64,000 nucleotides of DNA from an uncultured Actinomycetes bacterium (GTDB taxonomy: Bacteria; Actinomycetota; Actinomycetes; Mycobacteriales; Nakamurellaceae), in the NCBI GenBank assembly GCA_937926105.1, contig CALANS010000028.1, positions 1 through 64,000 on the forward strand. The letters are read 5' to 3'. This document shows positions 54,156-63,623 of this stretch, one piece after another (within the stretch, counting starts at the first letter, position 1; each line of letters begins with the position of its first letter). Position numbers and translations under genes: made by a program. The notes under the pieces are model-generated. The model searched no databases, was not told the DNA's origin, and saw only the letters and a list, made by a program, of their open reading frames with translations.

Positions 54156-55512
54156 CGCACCCGCGGACCCGCCCACCGCCGGCGCCCCGGGCGGCGCGTC
54201 GACCATCACCAGGTCTGCGGCGCCCTCGGCCGGTCCGCTGATCTCGCTGCGCGACACCTCCGTGCACTACCCCCTCGGAGGCTCCTCGCTCGGCCGCCTG
54301 TTGGGCCGCTCGCACGGCGTTGTCAAGGCGCTGGACGGTGTCTCGCTCGACCTGGACCCCGGCGAGATCGTCGGACTGGTCGGCGAATCCGGGTCCGGCA
54401 AGTCGACCCTCGGTCGGGCCATCCTGGGCCTGGCTCCGGTCACCGGAGGCGAGGTGCGATACCGCGACACGGTGATCTCGCAGATGGGCGACCACGACTT
54501 CCGGCCGTACCGGCAGAAGATCCAGATGATCTTCCAGGACCCGGCCGCCGCCCTGAACCCGACGATGACCATCGGCAACGGCATCGCCGATGCGCTGCGC
54601 ATCCACCGCATCCCGGAGGGCGACCGGCCCGCGATCGTCGAGGAGTCGCTGGAACGCGTGGGGCTCAGCCCCGCGCAGCGGTTCATCCCGAAATACCCCG
54701 GCGAGTTATCCGGCGGCCAGAAGCAGCGCGCGGTCATCGCCCGGGCGATCTGCCTGGGCCCGGAGATGCTGATCGCCGACGAGCCGATTTCCATGCTGGA
54801 CATGAGCGTTCGCGCCAAGATGCTGGACCTGATGGAGGGCCTGCGCCGGGATCTGGGCATCTCGTTCCTGTACATCACGCACGACCTGGCATCCGCCCGC
54901 TTCTTCTGCGACCGCATCGCCATCATGTATCTGGGTCGCATCGTGGAGATCGGCCCTGCCGAGGAGATCTTCCGCACCCGCGCGCACCCGTACACCCGGG
55001 CCCTGATGCGTGCCATCCCGGACATCTCGCATCGTCGGGACACCGTCACCGAACTGCCACGCGGCGAGATCCCGGATGCCGCCCGGCCACCGATGGGCTG
55101 CGCGTTCCACCCGCGCTGCCCGAAGGCGTTCGACGCCTGCGGCTGGGAGGGGCGCGATCTGCGCACCCTGTTGGAGGAGCGGTGGACCGCCAAGGACCTG
55201 GACACCTACCGCGCCGAGTCGGCGCTGGTCTCCCAGCTCGACCAGGTGCAGACCCAGGTCTCCGCGGACGGCGCCCAGGCGGTGGTGCCCAGCTCGGATC
55301 CGCAGGCGCTGGAGGCGATCATCAATGAGATCCGCGAGCAACGTCCGGACGAGCCGCTCTTTTCCGCGCTGCGCGGCGTGCACCGCGAGCACGGCCGGCT
55401 GCGCCTGGAGCTGGCGCCGTTCCGGGAGCCTCGCCTGACGCCGCAACCGGGCCGGGCCGGGGCCGTCTCCTGCCACCTGTACCCGTCCGACGGGGTCGGG
55501 CGCGCGCAGTAG
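54145..55512 (+). CDS. Oligopeptide ABC transporter ATPase (DppF-like)
   Basis: The 455-residue ATPase starts at ATG 54145, overlapping the fused gene. It has Walker A GESGSGKSTLGRA, signature ELSGGQKQRAVIARAI, Walker B LIADEPISMLDMS and the C-terminal Cys motif GCAFHPRCPKAFDACG. It is about 100 residues longer than usual, with a C-terminal extension after residue 350 (YRAESALVSQLDQVQTQ onward) that is not part of the ATPase. It ends 3 bases from the stop of the convergent LacI gene. Confidence 0.9.
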   Translation: MKPDAPADPPTAGAPGGASTITRSAAPSAGPLISLRDTSVHYPLGGSSLGRLLGRSHGVVKALDGVSLDLDPGEIVGLVGESGSGKSTLGRAILGLAPVTGGEVRYRDTVISQMGDHDFRPYRQKIQMIFQDPAAALNPTMTIGNGIADALRIHRIPEGDRPAIVEESLERVGLSPAQRFIPKYPGELSGGQKQRAVIARAICLGPEMLIADEPISMLDMSVRAKMLDLMEGLRRDLGISFLYITHDLASARFFCDRIAIMYLGRIVEIGPAEEIFRTRAHPYTRALMRAIPDISHRRDTVTELPRGEIPDAARPPMGCAFHPRCPKAFDACGWEGRDLRTLLEERWTAKDLDTYRAESALVSQLDQVQTQVSADGAQAVVPSSDPQALEAIINEIREQRPDEPLFSALRGVHREHGRLRLELAPFREPRLTPQPGRAGAVSCHLYPSDGVGRAQ

Positions 55513-55515
55513 CTA

Positions 55516-56661
55516 TCAGGATTCGTCCGGGCCAGACGGGCGGGCCGGCGTGCTGGCCCGCACCACCACCTCGCCCGGCACCGGGCGGACCACCGGGCCC
55601 TCCGCCGGGTCCGGCATCAACGCCAGCTCCAGTGCCTGTCGGCCCATACCCACCAGCGGGATGCGCACGGTGGTCAGCGGGGGCGCCACATCGCGCAGCG
55701 TCGCGATGTCGTCGAAGCCCGCCAGCGCCAGATCCTGCGGCACCCGATGGCCCTGCTCCCGAAGCGCGGCCATCGCTCCCACCGCCATCACGTCGTTGAC
55801 GGCGAAGACCGCGTCGACCTCCAAGCCTCGGTCCAGCAACTCGGTCATCGCCACGTAGCCGCCGTCCCGGGTGTACTGCGCGCCGACCACGTTCTCCGGC
55901 GGCAGGTCGATCCCGTAGTCCGCCAGGCCCTCGCGGAAACCGGCCAGCCGGTCCTCACTGGTGACCAGTTGCTCCGGCCCGGCCAGCACCGCGAACCGTC
56001 GGTAGCCCAGCGTGTGCAGGGTGCGGGCGAGCCGCCGAGCCCCGTCGACGTTGCCCACCGCCAGCGTGCTGCAGCCCAGCCTGTCCTGCCCGATGGCCGC
56101 CACGTGACCGCCGCCGGCGGTGATGGCCGACAGCATGGCGGTCGTGGCGGCAGTGACTTCTGGGTCGGCGAACCGGGAGCCGGCCAGGATCACCGCGCGG
56201 GCTCGCTGCCGTAGCAGTGCTTGCAGGTGCCGCAATTCCAGTTCCGGATCGGACAGGGTGGAGGCGATGGTGACGATGAGGCCGTGTTCGGCCGCCGCAG
56301 CCATCACGCCCGAGGCGATGGCGGCGGCGTAGGGATCGGCGATGTCGTGCACCACCAGACCCACCGTGGTCGTGGTGCCGCGGGCCATCGCCTGGGCATT
56401 GGCGTTGACCGAGTAGCCCAATGCGGTGGCCGCCGAGATCACTCGTGCGGCCAGCTCTGGGCCGACCGTCCGGCCGGGGGATCCGTTCAGCGCGCGGGAC
56501 GCGGTGGCCAACGACACGCCTGCGGCCCGGGCCACCTGCGCCAGCGTCACCTGCCCGGTCACCGTGACCTCGCTTCCTTCGCGCCCCGCCCGTGCCGCCG
56601 CGCGGGAGGACCGGTGCCCTTCCCGCGCGCCCTCCCGCAAGGACCCTAGCCCGGTGACCAT
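55516..56661 (-). CDS. LacI-family transcriptional regulator
   Basis: DNA-binding repressor with helix-turn-helix TLAQVARAAGVSLATASRAL and hinge YSVNANAQAMARG, then a sugar-binding-like domain (TVGLVVHDIADPYAAAIASG, VDAVFAVNDVMAVGAMAAL). From ATG 56661 it has 381 residues; GTG 56562 would give 348, nearer the family norm, and leaves a 136-base divergent gap to tsaB. It is convergent with the oligopeptide operon. Whether it controls that operon, itself or a distant sugar locus is unclear. The palindrome GGTCAC-C-GTGACC (56557-56569) overlapping the second start is a possible autoregulatory site. Confidence 0.88.
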   Translation of the reverse strand: MVTGLGSLREGAREGHRSSRAAARAGREGSEVTVTGQVTLAQVARAAGVSLATASRALNGSPGRTVGPELAARVISAATALGYSVNANAQAMARGTTTTVGLVVHDIADPYAAAIASGVMAAAAEHGLIVTIASTLSDPELELRHLQALLRQRARAVILAGSRFADPEVTAATTAMLSAITAGGGHVAAIGQDRLGCSTLAVGNVDGARRLARTLHTLGYRRFAVLAGPEQLVTSEDRLAGFREGLADYGIDLPPENVVGAQYTRDGGYVAMTELLDRGLEVDAVFAVNDVMAVGAMAALREQGHRVPQDLALAGFDDIATLRDVAPPLTTVRIPLVGMGRQALELALMPDPAEGPVVRPVPGEVVVRASTPARPSGPDES

Positions 56662-56698
56662 CTCCCGCCGCCTCGCGTGGGCCGTAGCATGAGTCACC

Positions 56699-57553
56699 GT
56701 GCTCGTGCTCGCCCTGGATACCTCGACCCCGGTCGTGACCGCCGGTGTGGTGGCGCTGCTGCGCCCGCACGAGTTGCTGGCCGAGTCGCAGCAGCAGCCG
56801 GCGCCGGATGCGGGACCGGCTGCCGGGGCGGCCGACGGCCGCGGGCGCCCCATCCCGCCGGGCCGGCCCTGCCGGACGCTGGCCGAGCACACCGTGACCG
56901 ACGCCTTCGGGCATGCCGAGCACCTCATGCCGCTGGTGACGGCGGCGCTGGCCGAGGCGGGTCGCGCCCTGGCCGAGGTGGAGGCGGTGGTAGTCGGTAT
57001 CGGGCCCGGGCCGTTCACCGGGCTGCGTGTTGGCATGGCCACGGCCGAGGCGCTAGGCGACGCGCTGGGCGTACCGGTGCACGGGGTGCCGAGCCACGAC
57101 GCCATGGCCCGCCGGGCCGCGCCATCCGGCACGCCGGCCGGAAAACCGCACGGGGAACCGGACAGGGAGTCGTACGGGGATTTCCTGGTGGTCACCGACG
57201 CCCGCCGTCGCGAGGTCTACCTGTCCGCCTATCGGGAATCCGTTCGCCGTCGGCTCGGCCCGACCGTCGTCGCGCCCGCCGCGATCGCGGGCCTGCTGGC
57301 CGAGCACGAGATCACCCCCCGATGGCTGACCGGTGCCGGTGCCCACCTGGTGACGGCGGTGACGGGGCTGGCCGTGCGGGAGCCGGCGGACCCGCTGGCC
57401 GAGCATCTGGTGGTGTGCGCCGCGCGCCCGCTGCTGACCGGGGCGGTTCCCGGCCCGTTGACCCCGCTGTATCTGCGTCGCCCGGATGCGGTCGCGCCGG
57501 GTGCCCCGAAACCGGTGTTGCCGCAGGATGAACCGACGGGAGGACGACGGTGA
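56699..57553 (+). CDS. tsaB: tRNA t6A modification protein TsaB
   Basis: Non-catalytic partner of TsaD in making t6A37 of ANN-decoding tRNAs. GTG 56699 gives 284 residues. The N-terminal ASKHA strand is LVLALDTSTPVVTAGVV, and the diagnostic loop is VVVGIGPGPFTGLRVGMATA. An insertion at about 35-60 (QQQPAPDAGPAAGAADGRGR) is low-complexity and unusual. Its stop overlaps the start of rimI by four bases. It is separated from tsaE by the inserted transport operon. Confidence 0.93.
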   Translation: MLVLALDTSTPVVTAGVVALLRPHELLAESQQQPAPDAGPAAGAADGRGRPIPPGRPCRTLAEHTVTDAFGHAEHLMPLVTAALAEAGRALAEVEAVVVGIGPGPFTGLRVGMATAEALGDALGVPVHGVPSHDAMARRAAPSGTPAGKPHGEPDRESYGDFLVVTDARRREVYLSAYRESVRRRLGPTVVAPAAIAGLLAEHEITPRWLTGAGAHLVTAVTGLAVREPADPLAEHLVVCAARPLLTGAVPGPLTPLYLRRPDAVAPGAPKPVLPQDEPTGGRR

Positions 57554-58116
57554 CGGCGCCGGCCGGGGTGAGCCCTGGCGCGACGGGCGCGGGCACCGGT
57601 CCGCTACCCGAGCCCATGCGGTGGTGGGACATCGAGCCGGTCGCCGAACTGGAGCAGATCCTATTCCCGGGTGACTCGCCCTGGACGGCGGCCATGTTCT
57701 GGGCGGAACTGGCCGCCGGCCATCACTACGTCGTCGTCCGCTCGGACAGGGGGATGCTGCTGGGATATGCCGGGTTGGCCATCGGGCCCGATGAGGCCAG
57801 TGTGCAGACCATCGGGGTCGCGCCACAGGCGCGGGGCGCGGGTATTGGGCGGGCCTTGCTGCGCGACCTGCTGACCGCCGCGGGCGAGCGACCGGTGCTG
57901 CTGGAGGTTCGCGTGGACAACGAGCCGGCCATCGAGCTGTACACCTCGGAGGGTTTCGAGCGGATCGGGCTGCGCCGCCGCTACTACCAGCCCAGCGGTG
58001 CCGATGCCTACACCATGCTGCGGCCCGGGGGCGGCACGATCGCCGACGGCGCCGACCCCGCGCGGCGGGGTGACCCGGATGCCGCTTCGCGAACGATCTT
58101 CCGGGGGGCGCGATGA
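57550..58116 (+). CDS. rimI: Ribosomal-protein S18-alanine N-acetyltransferase RimI-like
   Basis: GNAT acetyltransferase, 188 residues, coupled to tsaB and tsaD by four-base overlaps on both sides. The acetyl-CoA loop is [20 protein letters not shown], followed by [20 protein letters not shown], the RimI hallmark, and a [14 protein letters not shown] end. An N-terminal extension of about 22 residues and a C-terminal tail of about 28 residues are low-complexity. In actinobacteria rimI is regularly placed between tsaB and tsaD. Confidence 0.92.
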   Translation: MTAPAGVSPGATGAGTGPLPEPMRWWDIEPVAELEQILFPGDSPWTAAMFWAELAAGHHYVVVRSDRGMLLGYAGLAIGPDEASVQTIGVAPQARGAGIGRALLRDLLTAAGERPVLLEVRVDNEPAIELYTSEGFERIGLRRRYYQPSGADAYTMLRPGGGTIADGADPARRGDPDAASRTIFRGAR

Positions 58117-59201
58117 CGGACCTGGGGCCGGGCTCGATCCTGATGGGCATCGAGTCCTCCTGCGACGAAACGGGAGTCGGGCTGGTTAGGCTCACCGACG
58201 GGGCTCCCGAGCTGCTCGGCCACGCGCTGGCCTCCAGCGCCGACGAGCATGCCCGCTTCGGTGGGGTGGTCCCGGAGATCGCTTCCCGGGCGCACTTGCA
58301 GGCCCTGCTGCCCACCGCGCACCGCGCCTTCGGCGCGGCGGGGATCTCGCCATCGGCGGTGGACGCGGTAGCGGTGACGGCGGGTCCGGGCTTGGCCGGG
58401 TCGCTGCTGGTGGGTGTGGCGGCGGCGAAGGCTTATGCGGCCGCCTGGGGTGTCCCGCTGTTCGGGGTCAACCACCTGGCCGGGCACGTGGCCGCCGACA
58501 CCCTGGAACACGGCCCGTTGCCGAAACCCACGCTGGCGCTGCTGGTCTCGGGGGGCCACACCCAGCTGCTGCGGGTCAAGAGCCTGGCGGCAGACGTGCC
58601 CGACGCGATCACCGAGATCGGCACCACGGTGGACGACGCCGCCGGAGAGGCCTACGACAAGGTGGCTCGGCTGCTCGACTTGGGCTATCCGGGCGGACCC
58701 ATCATCGATCGGCTAGCCGGTGACGGGGATCCCTCCGCGATCGCGTTTCCGCGCGGGCTGACCGGACCATCTGGGCTCCGGGACGATCGTCACCGCTACG
58801 ATTCTTCTTTCTCCGGGTTGAAGACCGCGGTGGCACGGTACGTCGAGGGCGAGCGGCGGGCCGGGCGCGCGGTGAGCGTCCCCGATGTGTGCGCCTCGTT
58901 CCAGGAAGCGGTCGCCGACGTGTTGACGGCCAAGACGGTGCGCGCCGCCACCGACCTGGGCATCGGCACCGTGGTGGTGGCCGGGGGCGTGGCGGCCAAC
59001 GGACGGCTCCGCGCGCTGGCCGCGCAGCGGTGCTCCGCCGCGGGACTGCACTTGCGGGTGCCGCGGATCGGGCTGTGCACCGACAACGGCGCGATGATCG
59101 CCGCGATCGGCGCTCACGTGGCGGTCGCCGGCGCATCGCCGTCTGGGCCGTTGCTGACCGCTGATCCCGGATTGCCGGTCGACACGGTGCTGGTCGCCTA
59201 G
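58113..59201 (+). CDS. tsaD: tRNA N6-adenosine threonylcarbamoyltransferase TsaD
   Basis: Transfers the threonylcarbamoyl group to A37 of tRNA. It has 362 residues. The start is [15 protein letters not shown] as in the family. The metal-binding histidines are His121 and His125 in [11 protein letters not shown]. Further ASKHA motifs are [29 protein letters not shown] and [14 protein letters not shown], with the Asp of [10 protein letters not shown]. It ends 51 bases before the chaperonin promoter. Confidence 0.96.
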   Translation: MTDLGPGSILMGIESSCDETGVGLVRLTDGAPELLGHALASSADEHARFGGVVPEIASRAHLQALLPTAHRAFGAAGISPSAVDAVAVTAGPGLAGSLLVGVAAAKAYAAAWGVPLFGVNHLAGHVAADTLEHGPLPKPTLALLVSGGHTQLLRVKSLAADVPDAITEIGTTVDDAAGEAYDKVARLLDLGYPGGPIIDRLAGDGDPSAIAFPRGLTGPSGLRDDRHRYDSSFSGLKTAVARYVEGERRAGRAVSVPDVCASFQEAVADVLTAKTVRAATDLGIGTVVVAGGVAANGRLRALAAQRCSAAGLHLRVPRIGLCTDNGAMIAAIGAHVAVAGASPSGPLLTADPGLPVDTVLVA

Positions 59202-59244
59202 TGGGCGCGGCGTCACGGTCTCGGATGTCATGACCCGCCCGCGG

Positions 59245-59277
59245 TTGAGTCCTGGCACTCTCGCGGTTAGAGTGCTA
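59245..59277 (+). promoter_or_regulatory. Chaperonin promoter with CIRCE (HrcA operator)
   Basis: The inverted repeat TGGCACTC (59253-59260), nine bases, GAGTGCTA (59270-59277) matches the CIRCE form TTAGCACTC-N9-GAGTGCTAA except for two or three outer bases. A promoter overlaps it: TTGAGT (59245-59250) and TAGAGT (59268-59273) with a 17-base spacer. HrcA would block polymerase directly. It lies 112 bases before the remnant groES start. Confidence 0.85.
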
Positions 59278-59388
59278 GTTGTCCGCCGGATGCTCCGGCC
59301 CGGCACCCGCGACGACGGGCCCGGAGGGTCATGTGGGCGCACCGAGTCCAACTAGAACCATCGAACCCCAGAAGGGGGAGGTCACACC

Positions 59389-59527
59389 GTGGCGAGCGTG
59401 AACATCCAGCCGCTCCGAGGGCGACGTCGTCATCTACTCGAAGTACGGCGGCACCGAGGTCAAGTACGGCGGCGAGGAGTACCTGATCCTGTCGGCCCGC
59501 GACGTGCTGGCCAAGATCAGCAAGTGA
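59389..59527 (+). pseudogene. groES: Broken groES: internal deletion and frame change
   Basis: The co-chaperonin gene keeps its ribosome-binding site (GAAGGGGGAGG), GTG start and first nine codons (VASVNIQPL, 59389-59415). The next recognisable GroES sequence, [19 protein letters not shown] and on to [12 protein letters not shown], runs from 59417 to TGA 59525-59527 in a different frame. About 52-55 middle residues are missing, including the mobile loop that contacts GroEL. The first-frame product is a meaningless basic peptide ending at 59622. GroES is normally essential and single-copy in actinobacteria, so another copy, or an assembly or sequence error, must be considered. Confidence 0.85.
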
Positions 59528-59532
59528 CGCGC

Positions 59533-61302
<1,770 letters not shown>

Positions 61303-61328
61303 GGTAGCAGCGCCACCCCTCCGAGTGA

Positions 61329-61378
61329 TGCGGGCGGGCCCCGGATCACCGCTTCGGTGAACCGGGGCCCCGCCCGCC
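61329..61378. terminator. Strong terminator after groEL
   Basis: GCGGGCGGGCCCCGG plus TCACCG on the left pairs with CGGTGA plus CCGGGGCCCCGCCCGC on the right, closed by a small loop at CTT. There is one bulged G and one mismatch. It begins 27 bases after the groEL stop and sits between convergent groEL and whiB, so it may serve both strands. The remaining bases up to 61569 show no gene that I can support. Confidence 0.75.
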
Positions 61379-61569
61379 GAGGCCATGCGCCCCCGTTGGA
61401 GTGTCTCATCGCCTGAGAGAGTGACGACAATCGGGCGCTTCGGTCGTGACATCACGCTCCGTGCATCGTAGGCTCAGGCGCGATGGGTAGCGGGAGTGTG
61501 CAGCGCGTTCGGGCGGCGATGGTCGCCCCACGCTGGCGCATGCTGCCCCGGTGGCGCGGCCGGGTTCGC

Positions 61570-61848
61570 CTAGTGCGCGGTCGCCAGCATCTGCTGTCGC
61601 TCGCCCTCGCTCAGGCCACCCCAAATCCCGTACGGCTCGTGCACCTGCAGGGCGTGCCGGCGGCAGGCCTGCAGCGCGGGGCAATGCGAGCAGACCGCCT
61701 TTGCCTGGGCTTCGCGCCGGGCCCGGGCCGGGCCGCGCTCGCCCTCCGGATGGAAGAAGTAAGCGCTGGACATGCCGCGGCAGGCCGCGTGCAATTGCCA
61801 ATCCCATACGTCGGCGTTGGGTCCTGGAAGGCGTCGGGTATCTGCCAT
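61570..61848 (-). CDS. whiB: WhiB-family iron-sulfur regulator (WhiB3-like)
   Basis: Small redox-responsive transcription factor with a [4Fe-4S] cluster that partners the main sigma factor. The 92-residue product from ATG 61848 (GGGGAG upstream) has the four cluster cysteines at 23, 53, 56 and 62 (AACRG, VCSHCPALQACR). The turn motif YGIWGGLSEGER follows, then a very short tail. Its position, opposite groEL and next to the sigD region, matches mycobacterial whiB3. It is divergent from the response-regulator gene across about 409 bases. In-frame sequence upstream of 61848 has no WhiB similarity. Confidence 0.92.
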   Translation of the reverse strand: MADTRRLPGPNADVWDWQLHAACRGMSSAYFFHPEGERGPARARREAQAKAVCSHCPALQACRRHALQVHEPYGIWGGLSEGERQQMLATAH

Positions 61849-62093
61849 CGGGCTCCCCTTCTTCGTTCCGGCCCGGTACCACGGCCGATACCGACGAAGG
61901 GGGACGCCGCGCCCGGTGTATCGCGGCGGTCTGCCGACCGTCGCGGGTGCTCCTGCGAGCGTCCCTGCTTCCACCGGATCCGCAGTGATGCCGGGGCTGC
62001 AGTTGACCTGACCATAGATCGCCGCTTCGTCATGATCAAGACCGCTGCGGCCACCGATGGCCACCATCGGGTGCAGATCGGTGGGGTGACAGC

Positions 62094-62121
62094 TTGCAAC
62101 AAGTTCACTACACTGTGTAAT
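62094..62121 (+). promoter_or_regulatory. Possible promoter and dyad upstream of the response regulator
   Basis: TTGCAA (62094-62099) and TGTAAT (62116-62121) with a 16-base spacer could be a promoter. The palindrome TACAC-T-GTGTA (62109-62119) overlaps its -10 side and could bind a repressor. It lies in the 409-base divergent gap (61849-62257) between whiB and the response regulator. The rest of that gap shows no gene that I can support. Confidence 0.35.
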
Positions 62122-62257
62122 GCCACGCGGTCAGAACGGGACAAGATCATGTGGCGGACATCCGATCGGGTCGTGATGCGGGGATCCGCCGGTCAACAGG
62201 CAGCCACCATCCGGAGGCGGCACCGGTGGTTTCCGACCAGCGAGGGGGATTGAGCCC

Positions 62258-62854
62258 GTGACGAGTGTGTTGATTTGCGACGAGCGCCGGAGCGCCCGCG
62301 AGGGACTGAATCGCGTGATGGTCAGCGTGCCGTCCGTGGAGGAGATCGATTCAGTCTCCAGCGGTGACGAGTTACTCGCCCGCTACGGGCGGGAGGCGGC
62401 CGATGTGGTGCTGATCGGCACGCAGCGCGCCCTGACCAGCGGCATCGAGACCACCCGCCGCCTGTTGGCGGTGCACCCGTCGGCGGTGGTGATCGTCTTC
62501 GGCTCGCCCGACGACACCCCGTCGATTGCCGCGGCCATCGCCTGCGGCGCGCGGGGTTTCCTGCGCTGGGACGTCACCGCCCCCGAACTCCTCGCCGCGT
62601 TGGCCGACACCCTGACCAACCCGCGCATCCCGTCACCTCGGGACGCGATGGACGGCGATGCTCCCCTGACCGAACGGGAGCTGCAGGTGCTACGGGGGAT
62701 GAGTCAGGGGCAGTCCAACGGGGAGATCGGGCACGAACTGTTCCTGTCCGAGGACACGGTGAAGACGCATGCCCGGCGGTTGTTCCGCAAGCTGGGCGCC
62801 CGGGATCGAGCGCAGGCCGTTGCGGTGGGGTTCCGCCGTGGCCTGGTCGCGTGA
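62258..62854 (+). CDS. Orphan response regulator with atypical receiver, LuxR/NarL HTH
   Basis: The 198-residue protein from GTG 62258 has an N-terminal receiver-like domain (VLICDERRSAREGLNRVM) and a C-terminal LuxR-type helix-turn-helix (LTERELQVLRGMSQGQSNGE, LSEDTVKTHARRLFRKLGAR). Where the phosphoacceptor Asp should be, the strand reads ADVVLIGTQRALTSG, with Gly-Thr-Gln instead of Asp-x-x-Met. It therefore cannot be phosphorylated in the normal way. It resembles the BldM group of developmental regulators, which also act without classical phosphorylation. No sensor kinase gene is nearby. Confidence 0.88.
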   Translation: MTSVLICDERRSAREGLNRVMVSVPSVEEIDSVSSGDELLARYGREAADVVLIGTQRALTSGIETTRRLLAVHPSAVVIVFGSPDDTPSIAAAIACGARGFLRWDVTAPELLAALADTLTNPRIPSPRDAMDGDAPLTERELQVLRGMSQGQSNGEIGHELFLSEDTVKTHARRLFRKLGARDRAQAVAVGFRRGLVA

Positions 62855-63035
62855 CCGGGTTGTTCGCCGGTCACCGTGACGATGCGCCGCCGCTGCGCCA
62901 TCGTGCGTCATACCATCGGGCGTCGGCCGAATGGCCGGCGGGCGGGTCGGTCGACGGCCCGTCATTGGTCGCTACCGGGGGATGTGCCACGTCCTCGTCG
63001 ACGGCAGCACTGTAACGACATGGTGGTCAGGGGCG

Positions 63036-63623
63036 ATGGACCTGTCGGATGACGAGATCGACGTCGTGGTGGACCGGGCGGTCACCGGCGACAGGTCCGC
63101 ATTGGCCGAGTTGCTCAGGCGGATTCACCCGATGGTCGTGCGCTACTGTCGCGCGCGGATGTCGGCCTCCCACCGATCACTGTCCTCCGCCGACGACATA
63201 GCGCAGGAGGTGTGCATGGCCGTGATGACCGCTCTGCCCACCTACGCGCGTGATGGCCGACCCTTCCTGGCCTTCGTTTACGGCATTGCCTCGCACAAGG
63301 TGGCCGACGCCCACCGGTCGGCGGCGCGCTCGCGTTCGCACCCGATGGCCGACGTCCCGGATGGTGTCAGCGACGAGGTCGACCCCGAGGACCTCGCCGT
63401 CCAGGGTTCGGTCGGTCGCACCATCGCGGGCCTGCTGTCCGAGTTGCCCCCACTCCAGCGGGAGATCCTCATCCTCCGGGTGGCCAGCGGCCTGTCCGCC
63501 GAGGAAGCCGCCGACACTCTGGGCACGACGGCCGGCGCCGTCCGGGTCGCCCAGCATCGCGCCCTGGGCAAGTTGCGCGCGCTGGTCACCGCCGACGCCG
63601 AGCTGGTGGAGCTGCTGACCTGA
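63036..63623 (+). CDS. sigD: RNA polymerase sigma factor, SigD-like (group 4)
   Basis: ECF-type sigma factor, 195 residues from ATG 63036. The frame is open back to 62931, but family similarity begins at MDLSDDEIDVVVDRAVTGDR. Region 2 includes SADDIAQEVCMAVMTALPTY and RPFLAFVYGIASHKVADAHR. Region 4 has LPPLQREILILRVASGLSAE and the recognition helix AGAVRVAQHRALGKLRAL. It is followed with a one-base overlap by an anti-sigma-like gene, as sigD-rsdA in mycobacteria. The nearby whiB and groEL order supports the assignment. Confidence 0.88.
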   Translation: MDLSDDEIDVVVDRAVTGDRSALAELLRRIHPMVVRYCRARMSASHRSLSSADDIAQEVCMAVMTALPTYARDGRPFLAFVYGIASHKVADAHRSAARSRSHPMADVPDGVSDEVDPEDLAVQGSVGRTIAGLLSELPPLQREILILRVASGLSAEEAADTLGTTAGAVRVAQHRALGKLRALVTADAELVELLT

